Shown in pieces: positions 22,431-33,030 of a stretch of DNA of 64,000 nucleotides (position 1 is the stretch's first letter; the number at the start of each line of letters is the position of its first letter). Position numbers and translations under genes: made by a program. Below the pieces are notes generated by a model, which worked only from the letters and a program-made list of their open reading frames with translations, searched no databases and was not told the DNA's origin. The DNA lies in contig OX439046.1 of assembly GCA_949317995.1 (NCBI GenBank), forward strand, positions 36,182,002 through 36,246,001, given 5' to 3'. The DNA is from Acholoe squamosa. Lineage: Eukaryota > Annelida > Polychaeta > Phyllodocida > Polynoidae.

Positions 22431-24004
22431 CACAGAAATGGCCCAAGGACTAAGTCTAAACATTCTACCAGTGACTGCTTCCTTTAAATCATACCAACAC
22501 TCCCATATGAATAACATTGAGTAGTCAGAGGCCTCTGTGCAATCGGATTACCTTTAAAAATCATCTCGAGATCGTTCAGACAATTCCAGTCTTAGTTAGT
22601 AACTCAACTTGGCCCATCTATCATTATGCCTCGACATCAATCGATTACTCTTTTGTGTATAGCTATGCAGGACATTTCTTAACACAATAGAGACTACGAC
22701 TGGAACTTTCAAGTCCCTAATGTATACCCTCAAACCCTATTCCCGGTTAGCGTGTTCCTTAGTGGGTCGACTCCTGCTGAAGCTAATACCTTGCGAGATA
22801 AGGACTAATAACAGCCAGCTGATGGGTACCAGGTGTTATGTAATGCACCCTAAAAGGTCTGCACTGAATGAAAGGAATTTTCTCATTGGTCAATAATGTA
22901 TTCCACTAGGTCGGAATAAAATAGCATAGGACTTTGTTTTATAAAGCTGGCTATAGCTAGTGTCTATATAGATGCCTAGATTTCTTAGCTATTGCTAGTG
23001 TCGATATACTCACTATGGTAATAGTACCATAGGGAGTATTATTGATACAATTAACATGGGATAAGAAAGCCCGGAAGAGTGGAAGAGTTATCCTCCTGGT
23101 GCCCATTTCAACCCCAGAACAAACATATCAAGCCAATATTGGGTCAATGGTTGAGCCAACAATAGCTTACCAATAGTTACCTATTGGTTTGAACAGGGCC
23201 TTCTTAGATCTGAATGCCAGTCTTATTTAGGCATGGTACCTCGGCTGGCTATAAAGTATACCCAACAAACAGGTATCTCAATGAAAATCTGGAAAGCCTT
23301 TGGTATCCAGTTGTCATTGAATCTTGTTCCCTGACCGAGTCATCACTAAAAGTACTTGTTAAGGTTGGTCGCTACTCTTTTGGAAAAGTCAACAGAAATC
23401 TTCTTTTTTGGTCTATGAGTAGCTTAAATCGTATAGATTTGAATAATGAAAAGAAAAATGGGCGGTCCCAAGATACTTTTTAAGAAGTATAAAAAGTGAA
23501 AAATAAAAGTTTCTCAATTCTTTTCTTTTAAAATGAGAAAAATAGTGAAAACCTTCTTGATTTTACTTAATACCAACCATCATTCACAGAAATATGAAAC
23601 TTTGCATGTAGAAACAACATTTTATGGAAGAAAATGACAAAATTATTTCTCAGATATATGGCTAGGAATTCTGGGTAAAATTGGGCTGTTTTGGTGAGCC
23701 CAATTTGGCATAATCTTTTTCATAATATTTTTGGCTGAAACGGTACAGAATTTTTTTTACGTTCTAAGAAAATACCGTACATTTATAAATACCTCTCTTA
23801 TGAAAATGATTTTGACACAGGGCCCCATGCATAATTTTACGGTTTCTAACCATTGAAATAAAGTACTCCAATAATGAATAAAGGCACATATTTGGAACAT
23901 TGCAGTATGGGTAAATTGGGAACAATTGAAATATAAAATGTTTTACCTGAACCCACGGATATCCTGAGCATAATAATCACTTCCACAACATCTAAGGGCG
24001 ATAG
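22431..24004. other. No gene seen
   Basis: AT-rich sequence. An 89-codon frame at 23214-23483 has no known similarity. Phrases such as CCAATATTGGGTCAATGG near 23132-23150 recall the TTGGCCCAAT MITE, but no inverted ends were found. Confidence 0.45.
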
Positions 24005-24234
24005 TTATGAGCCATAAAAGAAATGTGGAAAATCTAAATTAGATCTAGATGTAAATATGCACAAATTCCAAAGTGTCATAAAATGATTAATTCTTATCAA
24101 AATGACCTGTAATGTCTTGTAAGTATTCAAGACTAATGTGAGTATATGCGTCCCAAAGATGGTGCCATTCTGACCAATATAATCTGTATGCGCAGAGACC
24201 TGTGCAGAGGGTTCGTTTTCCACAAGTAGCGACC

Positions 24235-24410
24235 AACCTAAAAGAGGAGAGGGGATCCAGCCAAGTGTGACATAATTTTCTAAGGGAGGTTGGCATATAA
24301 TTATGTGTGACCATGTGTGACAGCGTTGGGCAGTGCCGAAAATAGCAAAAAAAAAAGAAGAAAAGAAACGGGTGTGACGTAATTTATGGACGGCCCCTAA
24401 TCTAGCCTTG
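24235..24410 (-). repeat. Repeat-like block with repeated GTGTGAC phrases
   Basis: GTGTGACATAATTTTC, GTGTGACCATGTGTGACAG and GTGTGACGTAATTTATGG occur within 150 bases. Read on the minus strand this gives the 138-codon frame at 24005-24421, whose start (VHKLRHTRF) resembles peptide translations commonly produced by dispersed repeats rather than a real protein. I treat the frame as repeat-derived. Confidence 0.4.
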
Positions 24411-24429
24411 TAGGGCACCATTGCACCCT

Positions 24430-25430
24430 CTCACTGCGGTATGTCCATTTGTAAGATGTTGTGCAGTGTCCTCGGGGTACTTAGGATTTAAATCTACACT
24501 CTTATCAAGGAGCTTTTGATAAAAAAAAATAAGTAAGAGATGCATGTTTCAGAGCAGTGCGCATCTCTTTTCACTGAAATCAAAAGAAATGTAATATTCT
24601 CTTCTCATCTTCCTACGTGATACTATCTCAAAGGCATATCATCAACCGACTTGCTGAAAGGTCTGACAGAAATGTTAATGAAAAGGGAAATTGTGTCACA
24701 AGTAGACCAAGCAAAACCTACTTCATTCAGACTTTGGGGAATCCATACATTGTTCGAAGTAGCCCATACAACGGTCTCCCTCCCTTTCAAAATTCTGGTT
24801 CCACCACTGAGTCTACTAAGTGCAGGTTTGATGACTCGTTGTTGTTATATTGTATTCTGAAATTAGTACAGACAAAAGGTAAGATGGAAAAAAAGAGAGA
24901 ACATTCCTTTGTTATTCAGAATGGCTGGTAATGGATCCCTGTGTTAAAACTTGAGTATGTATCCTTAAGCCTTAAGTTTAATTCCCTGATAGGCAGCTCC
25001 AGTGACTGCCCAACAGGTATGGTAATGAAGGTCCTAAATCTACTTAGTCTTTTTGCAAAGTCCTATGAATATTTCCAGAGACAGAGACAGCTGCAAACTG
25101 GGGGGAGGGGGTTTGACTGCTGCAGATAAATGGTTCACATGTGGCAGTATCTCCTGACTGTAGTTAATGAAATGACCATTGGCTGCTGAATGTCCTTCTC
25201 CGAGTCCATTCAGAAGATTATCACTTTAGCCCAAGCATTCCTATCCAATATCTTCTTGAGTTGGTTCCCTGCCGCCGAGAGCCAATCAAATTAGTTGACA
25301 ACCTACAAGCCCACATTACACCTACCAGTAATAAGGCTTCCCAAACTGCGCACCTGCCAGCCAAGGCTAGATGTTTTTTACGGCTATCCTCCTTGTATTG
25401 TAGATCTATGTAGATTAAAATCTGTCCATT
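24430..25430. other. No gene seen
   Basis: Two overlapping plus-strand frames (24617-24931 and 24651-24860) in different phases, with no recognisable domain. There are short A-runs near 24520. Confidence 0.4.
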
Positions 25431-25454
25431 ACAGAACCGGGATGACAGATTATA

Positions 25455-25790
25455 TGCTGTTGTGATGATTATGGAGTAGGCAGGTAGGGCTCTGGGTTGA
25501 CAATCTCAGTGCTAGATCAAGAGAGTAGGCATGCATATAGGCACCTGGGCTGATAGTAGGGAGGTTTAGCACAAACTGCGTGGGCAATAAAACGCAGACG
25601 TACAGCATACCTACAGCACTGGTACGTCTGCATTAAATGAGCTACGGGGGACGTACGTCGTGGTTGCTAAACTTCCCTAGTTTCAGTGCTACATCTAGAG
25701 TAGGCATGCAAGTAGGCCTCTGGGTTGGCAACTCTAATGCTAGATCTAGAGTAGGTATGCGGGTAGGCCATCCTGTCCTAGAGTTAAGTA
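25455..25790 (+). repeat. Degenerate ~50-bp tandem repeat
   Basis: The unit is GAGTAGGCATGCA, then GTAGGCCTCTGGGTTG, then CAACTCTAATGCTAGATCTA. Recognisable units lie near 25468, 25522, 25697 and 25748, with an interrupted part between 25560 and 25680. A stray unit, GGGTAGGCATCTGGGTCG, sits at 26830 next to MITE copy 3. The 63-codon frame (25637-25828) is a product of the repeat. Confidence 0.6.
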
Positions 25791-25991
25791 CTAGCGTCCT
25801 AGACTCTGGTCTTCTGCCCTATGTATGATGGGAAGGGCACTGAAAGTAGTCCCTGTTGGTATGGGTGAAACACCAGATGGTGCTGTGGTGGGGTGTAGGT
25901 GTAAGTTAGTTGGCCTGACCTTAATCAGTGAGAAAGGACTGATCTTGGTGTTATGAATATGTTGGCAACTGTAATATCTTGTGGTCACCTG

Positions 25992-26062
25992 TCCACAATA
26001 GTGTAGTGGTTAGAACACTGGACTCATAATGCAGGTAACTGAGTTCTAGCCTCACCTGATCC
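25992..26062 (+). pseudogene. tRNA-like sequence with CAT anticodon (tRNA-derived)
   Basis: Layout: TA, D-arm stem GTGT/ACAC around AGTGGTTAGA, an anticodon arm with loop CTCATAA (anticodon CAT at 26025-26027, stem 4 of 5 pairs), a short variable loop and a T-arm with loop TTCTAGC (4 of 5 pairs). The A- and B-box-like words (TAGTGTAGTGGTTAGAACAC and GAGTTCTAGCC) are good. The seven bases on either side do not pair as an acceptor stem. It is therefore a tRNA pseudogene or the head of a SINE rather than a working tRNA gene. Confidence 0.6.
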
Positions 26063-26249
26063 TTTTGGTTTTATTTAATCAAATCATTTTATTTTTAGGA
26101 TTTTGATTGTGTTAATAAATTGCTATCAATATCTATAAAATAAGTGTAATAGACAACTGCTCAAAGAAACTGTGATATTCAAAGCAGAGGTGATGTTTTT
26201 TGGTAATTTGTCTCTATAAATACATTTCTTACAAATAGTATTTCCTAGT

Positions 26250-26325
26250 GGAGGTATGGTGACTTGAACCCACCTCCCTGAGATTGGGAGCTCAACTCTC
26301 TACTGCCTTAGCTAGTGGGGCTGTT
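26250..26325 (-). pseudogene. Second tRNA-like sequence, converging on the first
   Basis: Read on the minus strand: TAGCTAAGGCAGTAGAGAG as D-arm/A-box, an anticodon-like loop around CTCCCAATC, and a T-arm GGTGG-GTTCAAG-TCACC with five pairs. The acceptor stem is not formed. It faces the CAT tRNA-like unit across ~190 AT-rich bases. The two could be the outer parts of one SINE-like or inverted element, or two separate tRNA-derived insertions. Confidence 0.55.
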
Positions 26326-26453
26326 GTGTTTTTTTTCCCAGTTGACAAACACCTAATATTCCCACATAGGTCTTCAGCCCAAGTTATGTTGAGCTGAATG
26401 CATAGTCACTGGTGACTGTGTTACAAGGGGTTACAAGGAATGAGCTAGTGACA

Positions 26454-26818
26454 CCTGGAGCGTGTTGCTCCTATGGTAAAAAGAGCTGTCAGTAGGTATC
26501 CTCTTTTCAAAAGAAGTCCAACTCTGCTTCACCATTCAACTTGCACTCACCACATTAGTCTGAAAAGTCACCTGCCTTGTTTAAAACAGAGAGAGCTGCA
26601 CTACCAGGTACCTACTCATGTCACACACTCTATAGTATATTATACTGACTGACTTCTCCTAACTAGGTACCTACTCAAATCCCCTTTTTTAGCACTGTAC
26701 TAATGACCACTTGTGAGCAACAAAAAGGACAAGTTATAGCTACATGAAAAGAAAGGACTGGAAACAAGGGCATTTTTGGCCAGCTCTTCCTTTTTCTATA
26801 GGAGCAACACCCTCCTGG
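26454..26818 (-). mobile_element. MITE family D, copy 3 (365 bp, inverted)
   Basis: The left end is CTGGAGCGTGTTGCTCCTAT and the right end in reverse complement is CCAGGAGGGTGTTGCTCCTA. The interior runs in the opposite order to copies 1 and 2 (ACTTGCACTCACCACATTAG, AAGTCACCTGCCTTGTTTAAA, GGTACCTACTCATGTCACAC, GACTGACTTCTCCTAACTAG, GACCACTTGTGAGCAACAAA). Outside, GCTAGTG (left) and GTTAGTG (right) may be a target duplication. Confidence 0.85.
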
Positions 26819-26829
26819 TATCAGGTTAG

Positions 26830-27865
26830 TGGGTAGGCATCTGGGTCGACAATTCCAGCGTAAAATAGATGTGCTTTTAGGCAGGCTTTCAGGTTTGACT
26901 CACGGAAATTCTTGTCACTGTAGTTGGCTGAATTGCATGGATGTATATTAGCCAGATATATAACATGATTATCGAGTTTAGGCACTGATTTCAGTTCCTA
27001 AAATGGATAATATGAGTTCTGATATCTGGCGATATAAGAACCCAAAATTGACAGCAGACGCACAGCGGAGCAGACAAACCTTGACAATGAGTTGACACGA
27101 AAGTAAATCCTCCATTTTTTAAGCTTATGTACGAAATGTGACGACATGCTTTGGACATAACATAGTTGAAACCATATTCTACCTGCCTGTTGACTAGATT
27201 CCTTGATATTATGGCTGTATTTGATATAAAAAAAAATTAAACTTTCGGAGCAAATGACTGGCCGTGCGTGTTCGCCATTCTGTCAAGACTACAGGTGGCA
27301 CCGCCTGGAGTGTACAGGCTATAGACTGGTGCAGCTCTGTCTCAACGTATTCACGGTAGTAGGCCTCCGGCTCATGCTTCTATCACCCCCTGAAGCCAAC
27401 TAGTTCAAGTCTAATCATTATATATTACATTCATATATCATTTTGTTGGTGCAATAGAGTCAAGAACATGGTATCTATCTACAGGTACTGTTACAGTCAT
27501 ATTCGTTGCCTCTATAATTGCAAAGGGTGTATGGTATGCAGAGTAGCATTTCAGCATTATCATAACACAGTACAAAACGCTACTTTAGTACTTAAATTAG
27601 GTGTATGTGTGACAAGGTGGATACTCCCCTGGTACTGGCATAGCGTTCCTAAATACCTGTTTTATGGTATGTTTACCTTTTAAAAGAGTGTAAAATTCTT
27701 ATTTTAGTGCGCTACTACTGGGTACGTGGTAGATATTAGACATTATTTCATAATAATTTTACCTAGTCCAAACTATATGCTACTACCCCCTGCCGACACA
27801 ATCAAAAGAAGAACCAGAGATGTTCTTGCACTTTGGGAGTTACACATTTCGACTTTGTGATATGT
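26830..27865. other. No gene seen
   Basis: A 71-codon frame (27468-27683) has several cysteines but no motif I recognise. Nothing else is supported. Confidence 0.4.
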
Positions 27866-28510
27866 GGTTTGTGATTCCTATAAAATAAACTCACGACTCA
27901 ATGGAAAGCTATCAATTAATGTTATATCCTGCAAGTACCTAGGAGTAGAATTTGATCAAGAATTCAATTCTTACATTTATGTTACAGGGGCGTAGGAAAA
28001 AGGGGGTAGGGGGGCCTGGGCCTCCTCAATCACAAAGTATGTCTGGGCCTGCCCCCCCCCAAAAAAAAAAGAATTTGCCAAAATTCAAATTAAATTGGAC
28101 AAGAAGGTAAAGCTTTGCATCTCAAATTAGATTAATATAGTAATGGAATAGGAAAAATGGGGGCCTCAAATCAGACCTAAAATTAAAAAAAAAGTACTTT
28201 TCTATACCAATTCCTTATAGGTCTTAATAAACGCAATCGCACTTGAGCCGATATTTTGGTATTATAGGGTGGTTGTGGTTGGGCCCATGCTGGGCCCCCA
28301 ATGAAGATTTGCTTCCTACCCCTCTGACTTTTAGGAACCATATTAAGCATAAATCTTCCTTACCATATAAGACCAAGTAGTACATGTTTGAGGATGTCAG
28401 ATTTAAAATCTATAAAAGTTATATGTTACCTTTCAATGAATATTGTGGCGTCCTTTATACAGGGTCAAAGATTGGAAATTTGGAGGAACTACAACGACGT
28501 ATGCAGAACA
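27866..28510 (+). pseudogene. LINE reverse-transcriptase C-terminal fragment, split by an insertion
   Basis: 27866-27984 encodes ...LNGKLSINVISCKYLGVEFDQEFN..., the conserved KYLGV region just after the polymerase domain of APE-type non-LTR retrotransposons. After a 342-bp insertion, the frame continues at 28330 with NHIK...KSSLPYKTK, one stop, then FKIYKSYMLPFNEYCGVLYT and LEELQRRMQNKC, which is the usual IYKSYILP...LQNR region. The endonuclease and catalytic parts are absent, so this is a short internal fragment, not an active copy. It resembles, but is not the same family as, the LINE at 51.6 kb. Confidence 0.75.
27985..28326. mobile_element. 342-bp CAGGGG-ended MITE inserted in the LINE fragment
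   Basis: The left end CAGGGGCGTAGGAA and right end in reverse complement CAGAGGGGTAGGAAG form a TIR. The body is G-rich near the left, with a C9 then A10 run at about 28053. CAGGGGCGTA ends are typical of non-autonomous hAT elements. I do not see a perfect 8-base duplication. The LINE reading frame resumes right after the element, which marks it as an insertion. Confidence 0.7.
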
Positions 28511-29334
28511 AGTGCCCTAAAGGCCAAATCCCATAACGCGAAAATGACCATAAAATCCTTGTGATTTAGGCATGCAGCATTCCTTAGCCAATATTGGAGG
28601 CTAATGTTGTCTAGGGAGGGCCTATAATGTCTAAGAAGCCTTGCCAAAGTCTTGATTTTTATAGGGCAGAACATATCAGATTTTTTATATTTTCTTCAGA
28701 AAAGGTAAAAAATCTCTGTGAATTTGTCTGAGGTCATGATTTCCCAGCTAAAAGATGTATTTCACAATGATTTACTGCCCAATAACGGCAATTGAATAAA
28801 AAAAACAGATGCAGCGGTCAAAAGCAGCAATAGAATCAAAATCACAGAGATGTACTGCATGCCCAATATTGGCTAGCAGTGGGATTTGGAGTAGGGAGTA
28901 GTGTGGTGAGATCCCTTGTGATTTAGGAAGTTGACAAGAGTCTATGACTGCCGATATCCAGAATCACAGACATTTCAGACCCAATTTTCACATAATGGGT
29001 TTTGACGTTAAGACTTGTTTATCACTGCACCTATTAACACCTACCATACAGATTCATACTGATGCAAATCTGCCCCTGTTGGCTTTATTCACCAGTATAG
29101 CTTACAGGTTCTCAGAGTTTACTGTATCATGAGCCAACATTATTGTATGATTTTGTATCACCATGAAATTTGTTTGGTCAAATAAAAGTTTTAACTTGTT
29201 CAAAAAGATCGATAATTTGAAAACCTTATGCATCAGTATGAAAATCTCTAATGTCTTTGATCGGCGCAGGTGCATTATAACAAGTCAATATGACTTTAGC
29301 ATTAGAAACGGTTAAGTAGTATCAACTAGTACTA
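28511..29334. other. No gene seen
   Basis: Short frames only (61 codons minus at 28489-28674, 62 codons plus at 28944-29132). No repeats recognised. Confidence 0.4.
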
Positions 29335-29900
29335 ATTCTTCCTCAAGAGGTTGATACCCCTGCGATGGTAGTGTAGGCACATCTCATAAGACCTAGTCAG
29401 TCTACCTTAAGTCCTGTGGATCATTCACTATTCCTTTTCCAGCCTTTTCCCCTAAGTACAAGAGCACCTATAGGGAACACTCCTCCTCTCAAGAGTGAAT
29501 GTGTCTGCTGTATACATATATAAGGGAGGGAGTATGTTTTGCTGAGGGTCCTTGGGGCTCCTAAGGCTACTCATGCGTTAAGCGCACTGTAGCATCATGC
29601 TTCCCTTCTCTCTCTCAGTACTGTATAAGTAGCTCATAGGGCAGGGGAGCACTTGTGTAATCACTGTCGTGAAAAGCTATTCATTTGTTTTGGCCCTCTT
29701 GCCTTTGTGCACAGTGTGTTCTGGTTGTGATAGTGTATGCAGGGCTGAGGCTACCACCACCTGAATACATACGGCTGGCTGAGATAAAGCAAGGCAGTCA
29801 CACCTTACCACTGCTAAAATGGATAAGGCAGAATAGTTCCTACCATCGCCGGGGTAGTGATGGGAGGGCCTTTTGAATTAACCTCCAGGTTAAGTGTTTA
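29335..29900 (+). mobile_element. TIR element X, copy 1 (carries the empty site for the CACTG element)
   Basis: The left side has CTGCGATGGTAGTGTAGG and the right end in reverse complement has CCTGGAGGTTAATTCAAAA, then CCGGCGATGGTAGG. Its 29390-29625 part is an inverted match to 33180-33330 and 33032-33150, then 31690-31620, of copy 2. The word GGGGCTCCTAAGGCTACT at 29554-29571 is the uninterrupted form of the place where copy 2 carries a 1342-bp insertion. No coding frame was found. Confidence 0.7.
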
Positions 29901-30671
29901 GAAAACCTCTTTAACACCATAACCGTTTCTGAGGTATTCTTTATGATAGTCTGATCCTGCCCCGGAGGAGGCTCATAAGCTATAACTTGACAGGGCCAGA
30001 GAACAAATGAGACACAGGGTGTTGAAAGCACCTCCCCTGCAGTAGTTAGAAATAGAGGAGGTGACAAAAATGGTAAAGTATAGGAGGTCTTGGAACTTCA
30101 CAGATAATGTTTGTATTTTTTAGAAAAGTCAAGTTCTACCACAAGGTGGCTCTCGTACATATACTCCCATTTGCCTCTATTCTGTTACAGACCTGAGAAG
30201 GGAATAAGGAGCTAGCTACACATGAGAAAGAAGAGTCGAAAATATGAAAGTATTCATATTCCTCTTGCTTTTAAGATACATAGATAAGGCAACATAAATG
30301 AAATATCCAGGTGGGTCACAGGCAGGAATAATAAGGAGAAGGTAACTTTGTTAGTGCATGGCTGCTGCAGGCAGGATGTATCAAATCTCTGCGAACAAGC
30401 TTTCCTTTGTAATTCTTCATTTCATAGAAGGGAAATAGAGACAGAGTTAAAATCATTTTTCTCCATCTGTCTGTCAGTGGTGTAGTTCTAATCAATTCTT
30501 CCTTTGGTTTGTATCACAGAATAAGTATGAACGAGCTAAACTATAGAGTTGGTCAAAGGAAAAAAGGGCCCTCGAAACTATATGATTGATTTCTAATCAG
30601 GCGTGTTCAAATTGTAGAGTTAGGTCACTCATATAATTATATTGGACAGGCCTGTGGCTGGTCTATACTTT

Positions 30672-30673
<2 letters not shown>
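29901..30673. other. No gene seen
   Basis: Only a short chance frame on the minus strand (29840-30067). No repeat structure noted. Confidence 0.4.
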
Positions 30674-30737
<64 letters not shown>

Positions 30738-30740
30738 TAT
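30674..30740. repeat. (TA)n microsatellite
   Basis: About 33 TA units with one C interruption near 30732. The long YIYIYI frames on both strands here are artefacts of the repeat. Confidence 0.95.
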
Positions 30741-31159
30741 CTTACGGGAAGGTGGCTGCCATGGTAGCTAGCCATGGCAATAAAGCTCACCCAGCAGGCA
30801 TGCCCATATGGGGCCCAGTTGGGGTTCCTTGGGATTTTCTGGGCTGGCCCAGACATGGGCTCAAGCTTGTAAATGCCCAGGCTGTCAGATGCGGCTCAGG
30901 AAGGCTTAGGTACCGAGCATTGAATCAATGATGGCAGATGGTCGATTAGTGTTAATTATCCAGTTAACAACATTGATTCAAGGTTCTGTGCCCTCCAGCC
31001 TAGGGCTTATGTCGGGATGAGTTCAAGTACTTTAATGCAGAGTTCATCAGTCTCTATTTTAAAATCTCATCTCGTGCCTCCCATATGGAGGACACTCGAA
31101 GGTGAGAGACCCCACATGTTTTACAACACCAAAGGGAGATTAACCTTGTGACACTGTGC

Positions 31160-31240
31160 CCAGACCCTAGCCTAATGGGGAATGGCCCCTGGGGTCCCTA
31201 GACCAGTGCTCTACTCACTGAGCTAACTCCTCACCCCGAC
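31160..31240 (-). repeat. tRNA-like D-arm remnant (possible SINE head)
   Basis: On the minus strand, GGAGTTAGCTCAGTGAGTAG, then AGCACTGG, reads as a tRNA D-arm with A-box, followed by a CTGG...CCAG anticodon-like hairpin. A convincing T-arm is not visible, so this is only a possible tRNA-derived fragment. Confidence 0.35.
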
Positions 31241-31688
31241 ACATTAGGACCAGGAGGTTAATTCAAAACATCCTGGGATTGCAACCTCAGCGATCTTAGG
31301 AATTATTCTACCTTATTCTATTAAGCGATCTTAAGATTAGACTGCGTTCACATTTCTTAGCCAGCACTAAGATCGCATCAATTTTAGCCTCAGCCCTCCT
31401 ACACTATTCCAAGAACTACTGACTGGGCACAGGGGTAAGAGTCCCAAAATAAAGGAATAGCTGTGGAGCCACTCTTCTTCACAACAGTGTTTATACCATC
31501 GTTCCCCATCCCCATATGGGCTAACAAAAGAGCACAGGGTACAGTTGACCCCCGTACAGTATTCAAGAGTCGTTCCCATGAATGTATGATTTATGCTTGC
31601 CTATTAGAAGCATTGTGCCCTCCCCCCAGGACAGAGAGAGAGAAGGGAAGAATTACCTTACAGTGCACTTAACGCATAAGTAGCCCTA

Positions 31689-33030
31689 CACTGCAAAAAA
31701 GGTGTGTGTTAATACATACCACAATATCTACATGGTGTGTGATTCCAACACATCTATGATATTCAAACACTTACGACTAAACACCATCAGATTCTAAACA
31801 CTTATCCTGAAAACTACACACCTACTTCTCACACACCTAAACACTTACACACAATAGTGTTTAGGTGTTTGAGTTTAAACACATCCAGTCTCTATGTGTT
31901 TAGTCTTAAACATGTATTTGAAAGATAAACATCAGGTGTTTAGCCATCTAATAAGAATCATAAGCAGATAGGATAAGTATAATATGTATGAAATGAGTAA
32001 AAGGATAGTATCCTCATTTTTATAGTTGTATTTCACCCAGTTTCCCAATGACTCAGTAGTTTTTTTGTGGTTTTTTTCCCTGTTTGTTGATTTTTTTTTA
32101 CCTAAGGGGCATGATGCATGGGAGGAGGGGGTATAGGGAGTTATGGGTGGCCTACCCCTCCTCCCGTGTCCAAGCCTCCAGGGAACACCCCCACCTCCCT
32201 ACCCACTCTTCCTACCTCTCCTTACATGTAAAAGCCTCAAGGGATTGTCCCTACCTCCCTACCCACTCCACCTACCTCTTCTCTCTTGTACAAGCCTCCA
32301 GGGACCCTCCCTACCTCCCTACCTACTCCTCCTACCTCTTCTCTCTTGTACAAGCCTCCAGGGACCCTCCCTACCTCCCTACCCACTCCTCCTACCTCTC
32401 CTCATGTGTATCAGCCTCCAGGGACCACCCCTACCTTAATACCAACTCCTCCTGCCTCTTTTTACACTTTTACTCCTATCTGTATTGTGTGTATCATTTC
32501 TATCTTGCAGTGTTACCATGGAAAATGAATATGACAGTATCCAGCTACATTAATAAAGATTAAAATGATGAAAAGATGATGAAAAATGAATGATGGAAAT
32601 AATAGAAATGAAATGATTCAGCCATAGCCCCCCTCCCACCCTGGTGAACAACCCTATGGCCCAAAGCTAGTGCCTCCTTAAGCTAAACACGATGTATCTA
32701 AACACCCCCAGAGCTAAATACCATGTATCTAAATGCCTCCTAAAGCTAAGAACTATGTATCTAAACACCTCCTCAAGCTACACACTATGTATCTAAACAC
32801 CTCCTAAGCTAAACACTACCAATCTAAACATTTACTCATGCTGCACATCTTAAAGCTAACACCTATCAAAACTAAACACTTGTTAAATCAAACACCTGAT
32901 AGCTAAACATGTTTAAAGTTAAACGCTTTTAGCCAAATTTGTGTTTAGAAAAGTGGGACAAGAATGTGTTTAGCTATGTGTTTAGATCCTAAACACTGGT
33001 GTTTGGTTGCTAAACACCAAATTAACAGTG
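31689..33030. mobile_element. CACTG element with GGTGTTTA motifs, copy 2 (1342 bp, ends fixed)
   Basis: Ends: CACTGCAAAAAAGGTGT on the left and, in reverse complement, CACTGTTAATTTGGTGTTTA on the right. TA flanks both sides (31687-31688 and 33031-33032), while the homologous unoccupied site in element X copy 1 has a single TA (29562-29563). This shows a 2-base TA duplication and fixes the borders. Taaacac/gtgttta motifs form two clusters, 31700-31950 and 32690-33020. The centre holds the 60-bp minisatellite at 32140-32470. No transposase frame. CACTG ends and motif arrays suggest EnSpm/CACTA; the TA duplication also allows Tc1/mariner. Confidence 0.85.
32140..32470 (+). repeat. 60-bp minisatellite, five units, inside the CACTG element
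   Basis: CAAGCCTCCAGGGA starts at 32171, with copies at 32231, 32291, 32351 and 32411, exactly 60 bases apart. Because 60 is a multiple of three, all three plus frames stay open (159, 98 and 80 codons). They encode unrelated 20-residue repeats such as QASRDPPYLPTHSSYL or proline-rich PGTLPTSLPTPP. Frames open in every phase indicate repeat structure rather than coding selection. Confidence 0.9.

Noticed and set aside
24005-24421. 138-codon minus-strand frame
   Set aside because: It overlaps a GTGTGAC-rich repeat and encodes a peptide of the kind commonly produced by dispersed repeats.
25992-26062. Functional tRNA-Met gene
   Set aside because: D-, anticodon and T-arms are recognisable, but the acceptor stem does not pair, so I called it tRNA-derived.
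30629-30931. Frames of 75-86 codons with long YIYIYI stretches
   Set aside because: They are translations of a (TA)n microsatellite, open on both strands by nature. The same applies at 38916-39215, 46739-46939, 59702-59902 and 60063-60343.
32084-32563. 159-codon frame with 20-residue repeats, a possible repetitive protein
   Set aside because: The 60-bp repeat leaves all three plus frames open, and it lies in the middle of a non-autonomous transposon. No frame is favoured.
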